Assembly (NCBI RefSeq): GCF_008638345.1
Contig: NZ_VTVA01000001.1
Location: 186,001 to 250,000, forward strand
Source of the DNA: Pseudomonas saliphila
Lineage (GTDB): Bacteria; Pseudomonadota; Gammaproteobacteria; Pseudomonadales; Pseudomonadaceae
Direction of reading: 5' to 3'
Length of the DNA: 64,000 nucleotides
Part shown: positions 39,218-49,199 of the stretch, one piece after another
How the letters are laid out: every line of letters starts with the position of its first letter
How positions within the stretch are numbered: position 1 is the first letter of the stretch
Notes under the pieces: model-generated
What the model saw: only the letters and a program-made list of their open reading frames with translations
Database searches by the model: none
What the model was told of the DNA's origin: nothing
Program-made: the position numbers and the translations under genes

Positions 39218-39899
39218 CCAACTTCTCCACGCCAAGGGCGATTAGGGCTTTTTGCGCCGCTTCCTGCTCGGCGCAACGACGACTACTGCCAGCGCCAAAG
39301 GTCGGTTCCCCAAGAGGAGCGACCTGACACTCAACCTTGAACGTACGGCAATGCGCTTCGCCACTGCTTTCGATCACCTCATATCGAGGGAGTTCGCACT
39401 GACGCGACTGGAGGTATTCCTGCAGTCGCGTTTTAGGGTCCTTGTTATTGTCGACCAGAGTCAGCGAGGCAATGTGATCGGTCAGCCAGAACAGAATACG
39501 CTCGCGCGCCGTCTCCATCCCGCTATCCAGGTAGATGGCACCAATAATCGCCTCTGTGGTATCGGCGAGAATGGATTCGCGCCGGAAACCACCGCTTTTG
39601 AGTTCACCGGAACCCAAGCGGAGAAACTCTCCCAGCTCGAAGCCCTTGGCCAGCTCGGCGAGGGTGACGCCCTTTACCAGCCTGGCGCGCAGGCGCGAAA
39701 GCTGCCCTTCGCGAGCCTGCGGGAAGCGCTCGAACAGCGCGTCCGCGGCCACAAAGTTGAGAATGGAGTCACCAAGGAATTCGAAGCGCTCGTTATTGCG
39801 CCCCCCAAGACTACGATGGGTCAGCGCCAGAACCAGGAGTTCCTGGTCCTTGAAGCTGTAGCCGATCTTACGTTCCAGCCGGTCTAACTTATTGCTCAC
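39210..39899 (-). CDS. rnc: Ribonuclease III
   Basis: RNase III cleaves double-stranded RNA and processes rRNA precursors. The 229 residues have the catalytic signature [15 protein letters not shown] with E40 and D44, a second acidic cluster in [15 protein letters not shown], and a C-terminal double-stranded RNA-binding domain ending [21 protein letters not shown]. It starts with GTG, which overlaps the upstream DUF4845 stop by four bases (GTGA). Confidence 0.96.
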   Translation of the reverse strand: MSNKLDRLERKIGYSFKDQELLVLALTHRSLGGRNNERFEFLGDSILNFVAADALFERFPQAREGQLSRLRARLVKGVTLAELAKGFELGEFLRLGSGELKSGGFRRESILADTTEAIIGAIYLDSGMETARERILFWLTDHIASLTLVDNNKDPKTRLQEYLQSRQCELPRYEVIESSGEAHCRTFKVECQVAPLGEPTFGAGSSRRCAEQEAAQKALIALGVEKLDE

Positions 39900-40273
39900 T
39901 TGATTGGTCTGACTATATGAGATTCATCGAAATGGACCAGTAGGTCCACGTTCTGCAGCATGGGCGCGCGCACGTCATACTTGATCAGCACAGTGTAGGT
40001 ATCGGTGCCGTTGGCGTTTATCTTGATCGCCTCGGCGGCGTTGATATCTCGGATACTGTTGATTTGCAGGCCCTTGTTAATATGCGAACTAAGTTCGCGC
40101 AATGAGCCGATCTTGATGGTCGGGTCTTCGTTCACCGACGTAACGATCTTGCGCAGCGCGAAATGATCCATGTAGATCGGCACCAGCTTGACGGTCACCA
40201 TCAGGCCGAACACGACCAGTGCTATGACTGCCAGCCAACTGAAAAAAGACATACCCTTCTGAGAATGGCGCAT
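39896..40273 (-). CDS. DUF4845 membrane protein between lepB and rnc
   Basis: A 125-residue protein with one N-terminal membrane segment (about 10-30, [19 protein letters not shown]) and a soluble, probably periplasmic part. The basic start MRHSQKG followed by a hydrophobic helix resembles a pilin-like N-terminus. It matches the DUF4845 family by size, by its place between lepB and rnc in pseudomonads, and by the [17 protein letters not shown] segment. No function is known. It sits 58 bases after lepB and overlaps rnc by four bases. Confidence 0.85.
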   Translation of the reverse strand: MRHSQKGMSFFSWLAVIALVVFGLMVTVKLVPIYMDHFALRKIVTSVNEDPTIKIGSLRELSSHINKGLQINSIRDINAAEAIKINANGTDTYTVLIKYDVRAPMLQNVDLLVHFDESHIVRPIK

Positions 40274-40331
40274 GCTTACCTCGTAACGTCCGTTGTTGAT
40301 CTTATGCTTTCCTGCCGACCCGGGAGTGGGC

Positions 40332-41213
40332 CTATTTGATCAGCGATACGCTGGAAAAACTCGGCAGATTCTTCAGCTTGGGTTCAGGCCAGTGCATCCA
40401 TACTGCAAAGGCCTTACCGACAATATAGTTGTCCGGCACCATGCCCCACAACTCCTGCGGCATGTTCGGCGCATTCCAGTAGCGGCTGTCGTTGGAATTG
40501 TCACGGTTGTCGCCAACCATGAAGTAGTGACCTTCCGGCACCGTCCATTCCTTGGGGGGCGGCGGCTGCGACAGCCGCTTGTGGCGTATCTGATGCGTTA
40601 CGTCGCCGAGTTGTTCCTGATATATCTCCGCCTTGGCCACCGCCTGCAGCGGGTGACCGGCAGGGATTTCATCATCTGCGCGGGTGTCCACCAGCTCGGT
40701 CTCGACCGCCTCGCCATTGATATACAGCCGCTTCTCGGCATAGCGAACCTGGTCGCCGGGCAAGCCCACGACCCGTTTGATGTAATTAATACGCGGATCA
40801 TTGGGATAACGGAAAACCATCACGTCGCCACGCTGCGGATCCCCGACCTGAATCACCTTGGTATCGACCACCGGCAGACGAACGCCGTAGGCAAACTTGT
40901 TCACCAGGATGAAGTCGCCGACTTCCAGGGTCGGCTTCATCGACCCGGAGGGAATCTGAAACGGCTCGACCAGGAATGAACGCAGAATCAACACCACCGC
41001 AAGCACCGGAAAGAAGGATTTGCCGTATTCAACCAGCAACGGTTCCTTATCCAGCTGTTGCACAATCTGCGGATCGACGTTATCCGTCTGCTTGCGATAG
41101 ACCGCTATGGCGCGCCGGCGGCGTGGCGCCAACCAGACAAGATCCAGCAGCGCAAGGAAACCAGCGAGGGCGACTGCGATCACCAGCAACAGCGGAAAGT
41201 TGATGTGCGTCAT
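40332..41213 (-). CDS. lepB: Signal peptidase I
   Basis: LepB removes signal peptides from exported proteins at the periplasmic face of the inner membrane. The 293 residues begin with two membrane segments (about 5-29 and 66-84); the catalytic serine is S91 in IPSGSMKPTLEVGD and the general-base lysine K146 in NYIKRVVGLPGD, followed by the box E-type GDNRDNSNDSRYW. Length agrees with gammaproteobacterial LepB. It lies 17 bases after lepA, the classical lepA-lepB pair. Confidence 0.96.
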   Translation of the reverse strand: MTHINFPLLLVIAVALAGFLALLDLVWLAPRRRRAIAVYRKQTDNVDPQIVQQLDKEPLLVEYGKSFFPVLAVVLILRSFLVEPFQIPSGSMKPTLEVGDFILVNKFAYGVRLPVVDTKVIQVGDPQRGDVMVFRYPNDPRINYIKRVVGLPGDQVRYAEKRLYINGEAVETELVDTRADDEIPAGHPLQAVAKAEIYQEQLGDVTHQIRHKRLSQPPPPKEWTVPEGHYFMVGDNRDNSNDSRYWNAPNMPQELWGMVPDNYIVGKAFAVWMHWPEPKLKNLPSFSSVSLIK

Positions 41214-41230
41214 GTAGCGGACCGAGATTC

Positions 41231-43030
41231 CTAATTATCGACTTTCAGGACTGCCAGGAAGGCTTCTTGTGGAATTTCCACATTGCCCACCTGCTTCATC
41301 CGCTTTTTACCGGCCTTCTGCTTTTCCAGAAGTTTCTTCTTGCGGCTGGCGTCACCGCCGTAACACTTGGCGATAACGTTCTTACGCAGGGCCTTGACCG
41401 TCGAACGAGCGACTACCTGCCCGCCGATCGCTGCCTGGATAGCCACGTCGAACATCTGGCGCGGAATCAATTCCTTCATTTTCTCGACCAGCTGACGGCC
41501 TTTGTAAGCCGCATTATCACGATGCACGATCAGCGCGAGCGCATCGACCTTCTCGCCGTTGATCATGACGTCCAGGCGCACCAGCTTGGCCGCCTGGAAT
41601 CGGTCGAAGGCGTAATCCAGCGAGGCGTAGCCGCGACTTACCGATTTCAGCCGGTCGAAGAAGTCCAGGACCACTTCATTCATCGGGATGTCATAGATCA
41701 CCTGCACCTGGGTGCCGAGGAACAGCATGTCATGCTGTACGCCGCGCTTTTCGATGCAGAGTGTGATGACGCCACCCAGATGATCCTGTGGAACCAGAAT
41801 ATTGGCGCGCACTATGGGTTCGCGCATTTCCTCGATCATCGACGGATCAGGCAAATGAGACGGGTTATCAACGTAGCTGAGGCTGCCATCCTTCTTCAGC
41901 ACCTCGAAGATCACCGTCGGCGCGGTGGTGATCAGATCCAGATTGTATTCACGCTCCAGACGCTCCTGAATGATCTCCATGTGCAACATGCCGAGGAAAC
42001 CGCAGCGGAAGCCGAACCCCAGCGCATCAGAGCTTTCCGGCTCGAAATGCAGAGAGGCGTCATTCAGCGTCAACTTCGACAGCGCCTCGCGAAAATCTTC
42101 AAAATCGTCGGAGCTGACGGGGAACAGGCCAGCATACACCTGAGGCTTTACTTTCTTGAACCCGGGCAGCATATCCACATCCGGGGTACTGGAAAGCGTC
42201 AGCGTATCGCCCACCGGCGCGCCATGAATATCCTTGATGCCGGCAATGATGAAGCCCACCTCGCCTGCTTTCAGATCGGCTGTAGCGGAATGCTTGGGAT
42301 TGAAGACGCCCACACTGTCGACCTGATGAATCTTGCCGGTCGACTTGACCAGGACCTTGTCACCCTTCTTGATTCGCCCGTGCTTGACACGGACCAGAGA
42401 GACAACGCCCAGGTAATTGTCGAACCAGGAATCGATGATCAATGCCTGCAACGGTGCATCGAGCTCACCCACTGGCGGCGGAATCACTTCGATCAGGCGC
42501 TCAAGAACATCCTCCACGCCTACCCCACTCTTGGCGCTACACACGACGGCATCAGTCGCGTCGATTCCTATCACGCTTTCAATTTCAGCCTTGACCCGGT
42601 CCGGCTCGGCCTGCGGCAGGTCGATCTTGTTCAGGACCGGCATCACTTCAAGGCCCTGCTCGATGGCGGTGTAGCAGTTGGCAACCGATTGCGCTTCAAC
42701 GCCCTGGGCGGCATCCACGACCAGCAATGCCCCTTCGCACGCCGCCAGTGAACGACTGACTTCGTAATGGAAATCGACGTGACCGGGGGTATCGATGAAA
42801 TTCAGCTGATAGGTCTTGCCGTTACGGGAGGTGTAATACAGCGTGACGCTGTGGGCCTTGATGGTAATGCCACGCTCACGCTCGAGATCCATCGAGTCGA
42901 GTACCTGTTCGGCCATCTCGCGCTGGGTCAGTCCTCCACAGATCTGAATGAATCGGTCTGCCAGCGTCGACTTGCCGTGATCAATATGGGCAATGATCGA
43001 AAAATTTCGGATTAGGCTCAGGTCACTCAA
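41231..43030 (-). CDS. lepA: Elongation factor 4 (LepA)
   Basis: LepA is a ribosome-dependent GTPase that affects initiation and back-translocation under stress. It shows G1 [10 protein letters not shown]2 RGITIKAH, G3 DTPGH and G4 NKIDLP, the EF-G-like domains, and the LepA-specific C-terminal domain ending [12 protein letters not shown] place the start at a TTG (43030) because the product then reads [19 protein letters not shown] like relatives, with 599 residues. An ATG at 43063 would add eleven residues ([11 protein letters not shown]) that are not conserved and lacks a ribosome-binding site. Confidence 0.94.
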   Translation of the reverse strand: MSDLSLIRNFSIIAHIDHGKSTLADRFIQICGGLTQREMAEQVLDSMDLERERGITIKAHSVTLYYTSRNGKTYQLNFIDTPGHVDFHYEVSRSLAACEGALLVVDAAQGVEAQSVANCYTAIEQGLEVMPVLNKIDLPQAEPDRVKAEIESVIGIDATDAVVCSAKSGVGVEDVLERLIEVIPPPVGELDAPLQALIIDSWFDNYLGVVSLVRVKHGRIKKGDKVLVKSTGKIHQVDSVGVFNPKHSATADLKAGEVGFIIAGIKDIHGAPVGDTLTLSSTPDVDMLPGFKKVKPQVYAGLFPVSSDDFEDFREALSKLTLNDASLHFEPESSDALGFGFRCGFLGMLHMEIIQERLEREYNLDLITTAPTVIFEVLKKDGSLSYVDNPSHLPDPSMIEEMREPIVRANILVPQDHLGGVITLCIEKRGVQHDMLFLGTQVQVIYDIPMNEVVLDFFDRLKSVSRGYASLDYAFDRFQAAKLVRLDVMINGEKVDALALIVHRDNAAYKGRQLVEKMKELIPRQMFDVAIQAAIGGQVVARSTVKALRKNVIAKCYGGDASRKKKLLEKQKAGKKRMKQVGNVEIPQEAFLAVLKVDN

Positions 43031-43198
43031 AGCAAGGATCTTCCAGACTAGATTGCCAGACATGGCGATGGGCGGGGAGGTTCCCCGAAAACAGCCCGCG
43101 AGTGTACCTGATAACCGGCACCTGCGCTATGCTGCCGCGGGGGTTGCGGACGACGCCCGTTCAGGCGCCGCCCCCTTGGCTTGACGGCCGCAGCGACC

Positions 43199-44626
43199 TT
43201 ATTCAGTGAGGCGGAAAGTGATATAGCTGGCCCGCCCCTGACGAATAACCCGCATCGAAACGGAGCGATTGGTTGGCAGTTTGTCGGCCAGCTCTTCGAA
43301 TGTTTCCGCCGAATCCACCGGTTGATTATCGAGACTGGTAATGATGTCGCCGGGCCGCAAACCAACCATTGCGCCCGGGCCCTGGCGTACTTCCCGCACG
43401 ACCACACCTGACTCGACCCCGGTGTTCTGCTTCTGCTGAGCAGTAAGGTCCGCCACCATCAGACCCAGTCGATTGGCGGCCGTTGCGGCGCCGCCAGGCG
43501 TACTGGGACCCGACGCCGCAGCCATTTCCTCATCGTCCGGCAGCGCGCCGATGGTCATCTCAAGGTTCTGGCGCTTCTTGTTACGCATGATCACCAGGCT
43601 TGCCTTCTCACCGGGACGCACGCGGCCCACCGCGTGCGGCAGATCCGAAGACAGGTTGATTTCCTCACCATTGAACTCAAGTATCACATCACCGGCCTGC
43701 AGCCCGCCCTCTTCAGCCGGTCCTTCAGGCATTACCTGGGCCACCAGCGCACCCGCCGGCTTGCGCAGGCCAAAGGACTCGGCGAGATCCTTGTTAACCT
43801 CCTGAATAATCACGCCCAACCAGCCGCGGCGCACAACGCCGTCTTTCTTCAATTGCTCGGCCACATCCATTGCCACATCGATCGGGATAGCAAAGGACAA
43901 CCCCATGAAGCCGCCCGAGCGCGTGAATATCTGCGAATTGATACCGACCACTTCGCCATCCAGATTGAACAGCGGACCACCGGAGTTACCCGGGTTGATC
44001 GCTACGTCAGTCTGCAGGAATGGAACATAACTCTCATTCGGCAGGCTTCGTCCCTTGGCGCTGACTATGCCTGCGGTCACCGAATAATCGAACCCGAAGG
44101 GAGAGCCAATCGCGAGCACCCAGTCACCTGGACGGATGTCCGCAGACTTACCAATCCGCACGACCGGGAGGTCTTCGCCAGCGTCTATCTTCAGCAAGGC
44201 CAAATCGGAACGGGGATCGGCGCCGATCAGCTTGGCCTCAACTTCACGGCGATCCGACAGCCGCACGAATATCTCGTCGGCACCCGCGACCACATGATTA
44301 TTGGTCAATACGTAACCGTCTTTTGAGGTGATAAAGCCGGAGCCCAACGATTGGGGCGCCCGTTGCTGCTGGGGCGGCTGCTGAGGAATACCGCGCTCGA
44401 AGAATTCGCGGAACAATGGCGGCAGCCCCTCAAGGTCAGGCATTCCAGGGGGCATGCCGGTGCCTCGGGTAGGGGCTGTTTGACGAGTACTGATATTGAC
44501 CACGGCAGGCGAAGCCTCTTCAACCAGGTCTGCGAAATCCGGCAGGTTCTGCGCCATGGATGTGGACTGCCAGGACAGCAACAGCGTCCCGGCGGCCGCT
44601 AGTAACCAGCGTTGCGCGATCGACAT
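43199..44626 (-). CDS. mucD: Periplasmic serine endoprotease MucD (DegP-like)
   Basis: MucD is a periplasmic HtrA-family protease and chaperone that clears misfolded envelope proteins and dampens AlgU activation. The 475 residues include a signal peptide (cleavage expected near SMAQ at 23-26), the trypsin-like triad H111 (TNNHVVAG), D141 (RSDLALL) and S215 (GNSGGP), and two PDZ domains (about 270-350 and 385-470). GGGAG lies 9 bases before the ATG at 44626. Last gene of the algU-mucABCD unit. Confidence 0.95.
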   Translation of the reverse strand: MSIAQRWLLAAAGTLLLSWQSTSMAQNLPDFADLVEEASPAVVNISTRQTAPTRGTGMPPGMPDLEGLPPLFREFFERGIPQQPPQQQRAPQSLGSGFITSKDGYVLTNNHVVAGADEIFVRLSDRREVEAKLIGADPRSDLALLKIDAGEDLPVVRIGKSADIRPGDWVLAIGSPFGFDYSVTAGIVSAKGRSLPNESYVPFLQTDVAINPGNSGGPLFNLDGEVVGINSQIFTRSGGFMGLSFAIPIDVAMDVAEQLKKDGVVRRGWLGVIIQEVNKDLAESFGLRKPAGALVAQVMPEGPAEEGGLQAGDVILEFNGEEINLSSDLPHAVGRVRPGEKASLVIMRNKKRQNLEMTIGALPDDEEMAAASGPSTPGGAATAANRLGLMVADLTAQQKQNTGVESGVVVREVRQGPGAMVGLRPGDIITSLDNQPVDSAETFEELADKLPTNRSVSMRVIRQGRASYITFRLTE

Positions 44627-44687
44627 GTGAACCAACTCCCCATTGAGATAAGAACTCGGTAGATTGTTCAAGAAAAGACTGGCGGGA

Positions 44688-45140
44688 TCAACTCTGCGAA
44701 ACGACCGATTGCTGAGATTTCAGAACACGGGGCTGCAGGGAAGGATCAGCGGCACTGCGGCGCGCATGCCAGTGCACTATGCCAAAGCCACCGAACAAGC
44801 CGGCAAACGCGGCTGCAATCGTGCCCGGCTCGCCTGCACCCAACGCGCCCGCCAGCGAACCACATGTAAAAAGAGCTGCTAGCGGCACCACGTAGACCCA
44901 GAACGAACCGCGGACCACGGCATCTTCCGGAATACCGATGACGACTTCGTCACCCACATGACATTCGCGGTCGGACACAACCCGGATGAAACCCTGCCGC
45001 GCGCCAGATCCGAGGCGCTGCAACAGCGCCTGACCGCAACCGGCCCGCGCCTGGCAGGAGCCGCAGGTGCTGCGACGCACAGTCTCGACCCATACGGCGC
45101 CTTCTTCGACGCTGAGCACGCGGCCCTGTTCTTCGATCAT
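44688..45140 (-). CDS. mucC: RseC/MucC family envelope-stress protein
   Basis: A 150-residue inner-membrane protein of the RseC family with an N-terminal cysteine cluster (C26, C29, C35 in TCGSCQARAGC) and two adjacent membrane segments (about 80-100 and 108-125) before a basic tail. In P. aeruginosa the protein encoded here is called MucC and affects AlgU output mildly; in E. coli RseC the Cys motif may bind an iron-sulfur cluster. The ATG overlaps the mucB TGA by four bases. Confidence 0.9.
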   Translation of the reverse strand: MIEEQGRVLSVEEGAVWVETVRRSTCGSCQARAGCGQALLQRLGSGARQGFIRVVSDRECHVGDEVVIGIPEDAVVRGSFWVYVVPLAALFTCGSLAGALGAGEPGTIAAAFAGLFGGFGIVHWHARRSAADPSLQPRVLKSQQSVVSQS

Positions 45141-46096
45141 GGCGTCTGAGCACCCTGCTCGGGCAACAGTGAGCCGACGATGCGTTCAGCGGTCGCGGGT
45201 GGGATTTCTCCGACAACGGTGGCAAGGAAAAGACCTTCAGTAAGATTCAGTTTCCGGCTAACCGCAACGGTGGGACCAAGCTGGGCGCGCAAGTCTTCCG
45301 CTTGATGCTCTTCGCTCAGGGGCTCGATAAATAGCGTAAAGCGAGCCAAGCCATCGGTGTAGACCTGACTGATAATTTGTCCGTCACCCTCGTTAAGCAA
45401 CTGCGCCTGCCGACCTTCGGTGAACCCGGGGGGTAACCAGGCGGGCTGCCATTGGCTATCCGCCACCATGGCTTCAGCTTCAGTATCGGTGACCTCGAGA
45501 CACCCCTTGCCCGGCGCCATTGCATCAGCAAGGGTCGGATTCAACTCGAAGGTGGCAAACTGGAAACGCTCAAGCAAAGCTTGTCGCTCATTGACCATCA
45601 ACGACTTGAGCAACAGACCGGTATCTGAGTCCAGATAGAACTCATAGGCATATCGATGAGCATCGCGTGGCTTCACCGCCACCACCGTCACAGGTCGCGA
45701 TGCCACCCGCGTCGCGCCAAGTACCTGAAGCTCGTACCATTCTTCCAGCAGCTCCGGCCGATTAATGGTCTGCGACGCTTCCTGACTGGCAATTACTGGC
45801 CCGCCGGTCGTGGCACAAATCAACTTACCGTTACGGCGCAGCCACTCCTGATATTCTCCATCGGTCTGCACCAGACGCTCGGTAGTAACATCATCACCGA
45901 CCTGACGCCAGATCTCATGAGTGGTAAAGCTTCCGGTTCGCTCATAGACGAAGGCGCCGTGAAAACTTTGTTTCCCGGCTGCCTCGGTCATACGCGACAA
46001 CCAGTTCTGGGCTTCCCCTGCCATCGCCACGGGTGCTCCGAGGAGCATGACGAACAACCAACAGGACCGCCTATGGACGCTCCCCCTTGATAACAC
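45137..46096 (-). CDS. mucB: Periplasmic negative regulator of AlgU, MucB/RseB
   Basis: MucB binds the periplasmic part of MucA and protects it from AlgW cleavage until lipid signals release it. The 319 residues start from GTG with a signal peptide (basic HRRS, then WLFVMLLGAPVAMA, cleavage near A26). The large lipid-sensing domain contains GKQSFHGAFVYERTGSFTTHEIWRQ-like sequence and VKPRDAHRYAYEFYLD; the small C-terminal domain includes WLPPGFTE. The GTG overlaps the mucA TAG by one base. A later Met would destroy the signal peptide, which supports this start. Confidence 0.93.
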   Translation of the reverse strand: MLSRGSVHRRSCWLFVMLLGAPVAMAGEAQNWLSRMTEAAGKQSFHGAFVYERTGSFTTHEIWRQVGDDVTTERLVQTDGEYQEWLRRNGKLICATTGGPVIASQEASQTINRPELLEEWYELQVLGATRVASRPVTVVAVKPRDAHRYAYEFYLDSDTGLLLKSLMVNERQALLERFQFATFELNPTLADAMAPGKGCLEVTDTEAEAMVADSQWQPAWLPPGFTEGRQAQLLNEGDGQIISQVYTDGLARFTLFIEPLSEEHQAEDLRAQLGPTVAVSRKLNLTEGLFLATVVGEIPPATAERIVGSLLPEQGAQTP

Positions 46097-46698
46097 TATT
46101 TGTCATCCAGGCTCGCGGCACGTGCGTAGGGAACCGGACTCGGTGCTGCAGCCTGGGTGCCCTGCTCTGCATGCTGGCGAAGGTAATTGCTGATCCGCTT
46201 TTCATGCCAGTCGGATGGGGCCGTCGCATCGGATGTTGCGGGGAACCCTGCCAGGACCGCGCTGCCAGACTGTCTGACTGCCGGAGCAGCAGCAGGCGTT
46301 GAAGGTGCGGGGGCAGCCTCCTGGGCAGGCCGCTCAGCAACGATCGCCGGTTCGCCAGGCACGTTTTCCTGATTGACCATTTTCACGCCAACCAGCACTG
46401 CCAGGGTAACGGAAGCCGCAACAGCCAGCTTGCCCATATTCTGCCAGAGCGCAGAAGGCTGGGAGGAAGCTGTCGGAGTGGGCTCGTTCGCCAAGGCAGC
46501 AGCGATCCCGGCGGACAGATCCACCTTGCCCTGCCACGGCTCTTTATGCATTGCAGCCCGGGCAATCTGATAGCGCTCCCATGTATCGCGCACAGCAGGT
46601 TCCTGTTCCGTTGCCTGGAGCACCCGCCGTAATTCTAGGTCTCCGGCTTCGCCATCCATGACTGCGGAGAGAGATTCCTGCAAGGATTCGCTTCTCAT
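46096..46698 (-). CDS. mucA: Anti-sigma factor MucA
   Basis: MucA spans the inner membrane and holds AlgU inactive; its regulated proteolysis releases AlgU. The 200-residue product has the cytosolic AlgU-binding part (SLSAVMDGEAGDLELRRVL, then WERYQIARAAMHKE), one membrane helix at about 105-125 (LAVAASVTLAVLVGVKMV), and a Pro/Ala-rich periplasmic part ending NYLRQHAEQGTQ... LDDK. The frame is intact to its normal end, so there is no mucoid-type truncation. The ATG at 46698 was chosen over a frame extension reaching back into algU. Confidence 0.95.
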   Translation of the reverse strand: MRSESLQESLSAVMDGEAGDLELRRVLQATEQEPAVRDTWERYQIARAAMHKEPWQGKVDLSAGIAAALANEPTPTASSQPSALWQNMGKLAVAASVTLAVLVGVKMVNQENVPGEPAIVAERPAQEAAPAPSTPAAAPAVRQSGSAVLAGFPATSDATAPSDWHEKRISNYLRQHAEQGTQAAAPSPVPYARAASLDDK

Positions 46699-46753
46699 TG
46701 GTGTACCTCTACTAAAGGCCCTGAGGGCTCGCTGCGTTAACCCTATTGCCTGC

Positions 46754-47329
46754 TTATGCTTCCAGCAGGGGTTTGAGGGCTTTGTCGATTGCCTCACGCG
46801 CCCGAAAAATACGCGATCTAACGGTACCTACCGGGCATTCCATCACAGCGGCAATATCTTCGTAACTCAAACCCTCGAATTCGCGCAGGGTCAAAGCTGT
46901 TCTCAAATCATCCGGCAACTGCTGCAAGGTCCGATTGACAACCTGCTCAATCTCATTGCGTAGCAGATCCCGCTCCGGTGAGTGAATATCCTTAAGGGCA
47001 CTGTCGCCCTCGTAGTACTCAGCATCCTCGGCTGCGATATCCGAATCAGGCGGACGTCGGCCTCGGGCCACCAGGTAATTCTTCGCGGTGTTGATTGCTA
47101 TCCTATATAACCATGTATAGAACGCACTATCGCCCCGAAAGTTCGCCAAGGCTCGATAAGCCTTGATAAAGGCTTCCTGCGCCACATCCTGCGCTTCATG
47201 CGTATCGTGAACAAAACGAGTAACCAACGCCAAAATCTTGTGCTGATACTTCAGGACCAGCAAATCAAATGCCCGCTTATCACCCTTTTGAACCCGTTCG
47301 ACCAACTGCTGGTCTGTCTGTTCAGCCAT
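46754..47329 (-). CDS. algU: RNA polymerase ECF sigma factor AlgU (RpoE/sigma-22)
   Basis: AlgU directs RNA polymerase to envelope-stress and alginate promoters. The 191 residues carry region 2 (FDLLVLKYQHKILALVTRFV, then AQDVAQEAFIKAYRAL and FYTWLYRIAINTAKNYL) and region 4 (LPDDLRTALTLREFEGLSYEDIA, AVMECPVGTVRSRIFRAREAI). Length and sequence are those of the RpoE/AlgU subgroup. Two AlgU-like promoters precede it, predicting autoregulation. mucA follows by 55 bases. Confidence 0.97.
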   Translation of the reverse strand: MAEQTDQQLVERVQKGDKRAFDLLVLKYQHKILALVTRFVHDTHEAQDVAQEAFIKAYRALANFRGDSAFYTWLYRIAINTAKNYLVARGRRPPDSDIAAEDAEYYEGDSALKDIHSPERDLLRNEIEQVVNRTLQQLPDDLRTALTLREFEGLSYEDIAAVMECPVGTVRSRIFRAREAIDKALKPLLEA

Positions 47330-47375
47330 TCCCAGGCTCTCCGTTGCGAACAGGTATCTGTCGCGCCCTGTTGTG

Positions 47376-47402
47376 ATAGACCCGCAATGTAGCCAAAAGT
47401 TC
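47376..47402 (-). promoter_or_regulatory. Proximal AlgU (sigma-E type) promoter of algU
   Basis: The minus strand reads GAACTT, a 16-base spacer, then TCTAT, close to the AlgU consensus GAACTT-N16/17-TCTGA. The -10 ends 46 bases before the algU start. Confidence 0.7.
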
Positions 47403-47423
47403 TCCCCTTATCAGGTTCAGCAA

Positions 47424-47450
47424 TAGGAACAATAGCGACGAAAAAAGTTC
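47424..47450 (-). promoter_or_regulatory. Distal AlgU-type promoter of algU
   Basis: A second GAACTT followed after 16 bases by TCCTA, 48 bases upstream of the proximal copy. The -35 is perfect, the -10 weaker. Confidence 0.55.
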
Positions 47451-47585
47451 CATTAGGTGCCTTGGTTGGCAGATTCCTGCCTGGCAGCGCAACCATACAG
47501 GAAAGTATTGCATGGCAGACAGCTTCTATATACTCACCCAGGTAACTGCTTCGCACCCTCTGACACTGACTGACAAGAGTTCGAG

Positions 47586-49199
47586 ATGACGCCTGAATTG
47601 AAATACGACGTACTGGTTATCGGCAGCGGCGCTGCCGGCTTGACACTCGCCCTGCATCTTGCCGCGCACTTGCGCGTTGCCGTGCTGAGTAAGGGCCAGC
47701 TGTCGGAAGGCTCGACCTATTGGGCCCAGGGCGGCGTCGCAGGCGTGCTGGATGACAGCGATACCGTTGACGCGCACGTTCAGGACACCCTCGACGCCGG
47801 CGGTGGGCTGTGCCGCGAAGATGCGGTCCGGCATATCGTCGGCCATAGCCGTGAAGCGATCGGCTGGCTGATTGATCAGGGCGTGCCCTTCACCCGGGAA
47901 AGGGGAGCAGACGGCAACGAGACCGATGACTTCCATCTGACCCGCGAAGGAGGCCATAGCCATCGACGGATTATTCATGCTGCGGATGCCACCGGAGCCG
48001 CCATCTTTACGACCCTGCTCCGCCGGGCGCAGGCCCATGGCAATATCGAATTACTGGAAAACCGGGTCGCGGTCGACCTGATCACCTCAGCCAAGCTCAA
48101 CCAGCCCGGCAACCGTTGCCTGGGCGCTTACATCCTGAACAGCGCCACGGGGCATGTTGAAACCTTCAGTGCCCGCTTCACCGTTCTGGCTACCGGCGGC
48201 GCCAGCAAAGTTTACCTGTACTCAAGCAATCCCGACGCCGCCTCCGGAGATGGCATCGCGATGGCGTGGCGGGCCGGCTGCCGCGTCGCCAATATGGAAT
48301 TCAACCAGTTCCATCCCACCTGCCTGTACCACCCACAGGCAAAAAGCTTTCTGGTGACGGAGGCCCTGCGGGGTGAAGGTGCCTACCTCAAGTTGCCCGA
48401 CGGTAGCCGTTTCATGCCGCGTTTCGACAAGCGTGCTGAGTTGGCCCCCCGCGACATCGTCGCCCGCGCCATCGACCACGAAATGAAACGCCTGGGCATC
48501 GATTGCGTGTACCTGGATATCAGTCACAAACCTGCCGAGTTCATTCGCAGCCACTTCCCCACCGTGCATGATCGCTGCCTGGAATTCGGCATCGACATCA
48601 CCCGCGAGCCCATTCCCGTGGTCCCGGCGGCGCACTATACCTGCGGGGGCGTCATGGTTGACCGCGCCGGACGGACTGACAGGGAGAATCTGTACGCGAT
48701 CGGCGAGGCCAGCTTCACCGGCCTGCATGGCGCAAACCGGATGGCGAGCAATTCGCTGCTTGAATGTATCGTGTATGGCCGTTCCGCAGCGCAGGATATT
48801 CTGGACAATCTGGCCGGCACCCGCATGCCGGAGAACCTGCCGCCCTGGGATGAAAGCCAGGTCACCGATTCCGACGAAGACGTGATTATTTCGCACAACT
48901 GGGATGAGTTGCGACGTTTCATGTGGGATTACGTGGGTATCGTCAGAACCACGAAGCGCCTACAACGCGCCAAACATCGTGTGGATATGCTGCTGGCCGA
49001 AATTCATGAGTTCTACAGTAACTACCGGGTCACCCGGGATCTGCTGGAGCTACGCAACCTGGCGGTTGTCGCCGACCTCATCATTCGCTCCGCCATCGAG
49101 CGCCGGGAGAGTCGTGGACTGCATTACACGCTGGACTACCCGGATCTATTGCCCGAAGCCAAAGATACTATTCTGCAGCCGCCCAACGCTGGCGGCTGA
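47586..49199 (+). CDS. nadB: L-aspartate oxidase
   Basis: NadB oxidises L-aspartate to iminoaspartate, the first step of de novo NAD synthesis. The 537-residue flavoprotein has the FAD-binding [15 protein letters not shown] at 11-25, the [16 protein letters not shown] segment, the substrate-site region [17 protein letters not shown] and the second flavin motif [25 protein letters not shown]. It is divergent from algU. A TATACT -10-like box lies at 47529-47534 with only a poor -35. Its last 32 bases overlap the 3' end of the convergent ygfX. Confidence 0.96.
   Translation: MTPELKYDVLVIGSGAAGLTLALHLAAHLRVAVLSKGQLSEGSTYWAQGGVAGVLDDSDTVDAHVQDTLDAGGGLCREDAVRHIVGHSREAIGWLIDQGVPFTRERGADGNETDDFHLTREGGHSHRRIIHAADATGAAIFTTLLRRAQAHGNIELLENRVAVDLITSAKLNQPGNRCLGAYILNSATGHVETFSARFTVLATGGASKVYLYSSNPDAASGDGIAMAWRAGCRVANMEFNQFHPTCLYHPQAKSFLVTEALRGEGAYLKLPDGSRFMPRFDKRAELAPRDIVARAIDHEMKRLGIDCVYLDISHKPAEFIRSHFPTVHDRCLEFGIDITREPIPVVPAAHYTCGGVMVDRAGRTDRENLYAIGEASFTGLHGANRMASNSLLECIVYGRSAAQDILDNLAGTRMPENLPPWDESQVTDSDEDVIISHNWDELRRFMWDYVGIVRTTKRLQRAKHRVDMLLAEIHEFYSNYRVTRDLLELRNLAVVADLIIRSAIERRESRGLHYTLDYPDLLPEAKDTILQPPNAGG

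Noticed and set aside
38135-39340. Open frame antisense to era and the end of rnc (401 codons)
   Set aside because: Shadow frame; era on the minus strand is unambiguous.
41267-42751. Long open frame antisense to lepA (494 codons)
   Set aside because: Shadow of lepA; no domain seen.
46096-46698. A mucoid-type truncation of mucA
   Set aside because: Checked because such mutations are common; the frame is intact to its normal C-terminus.
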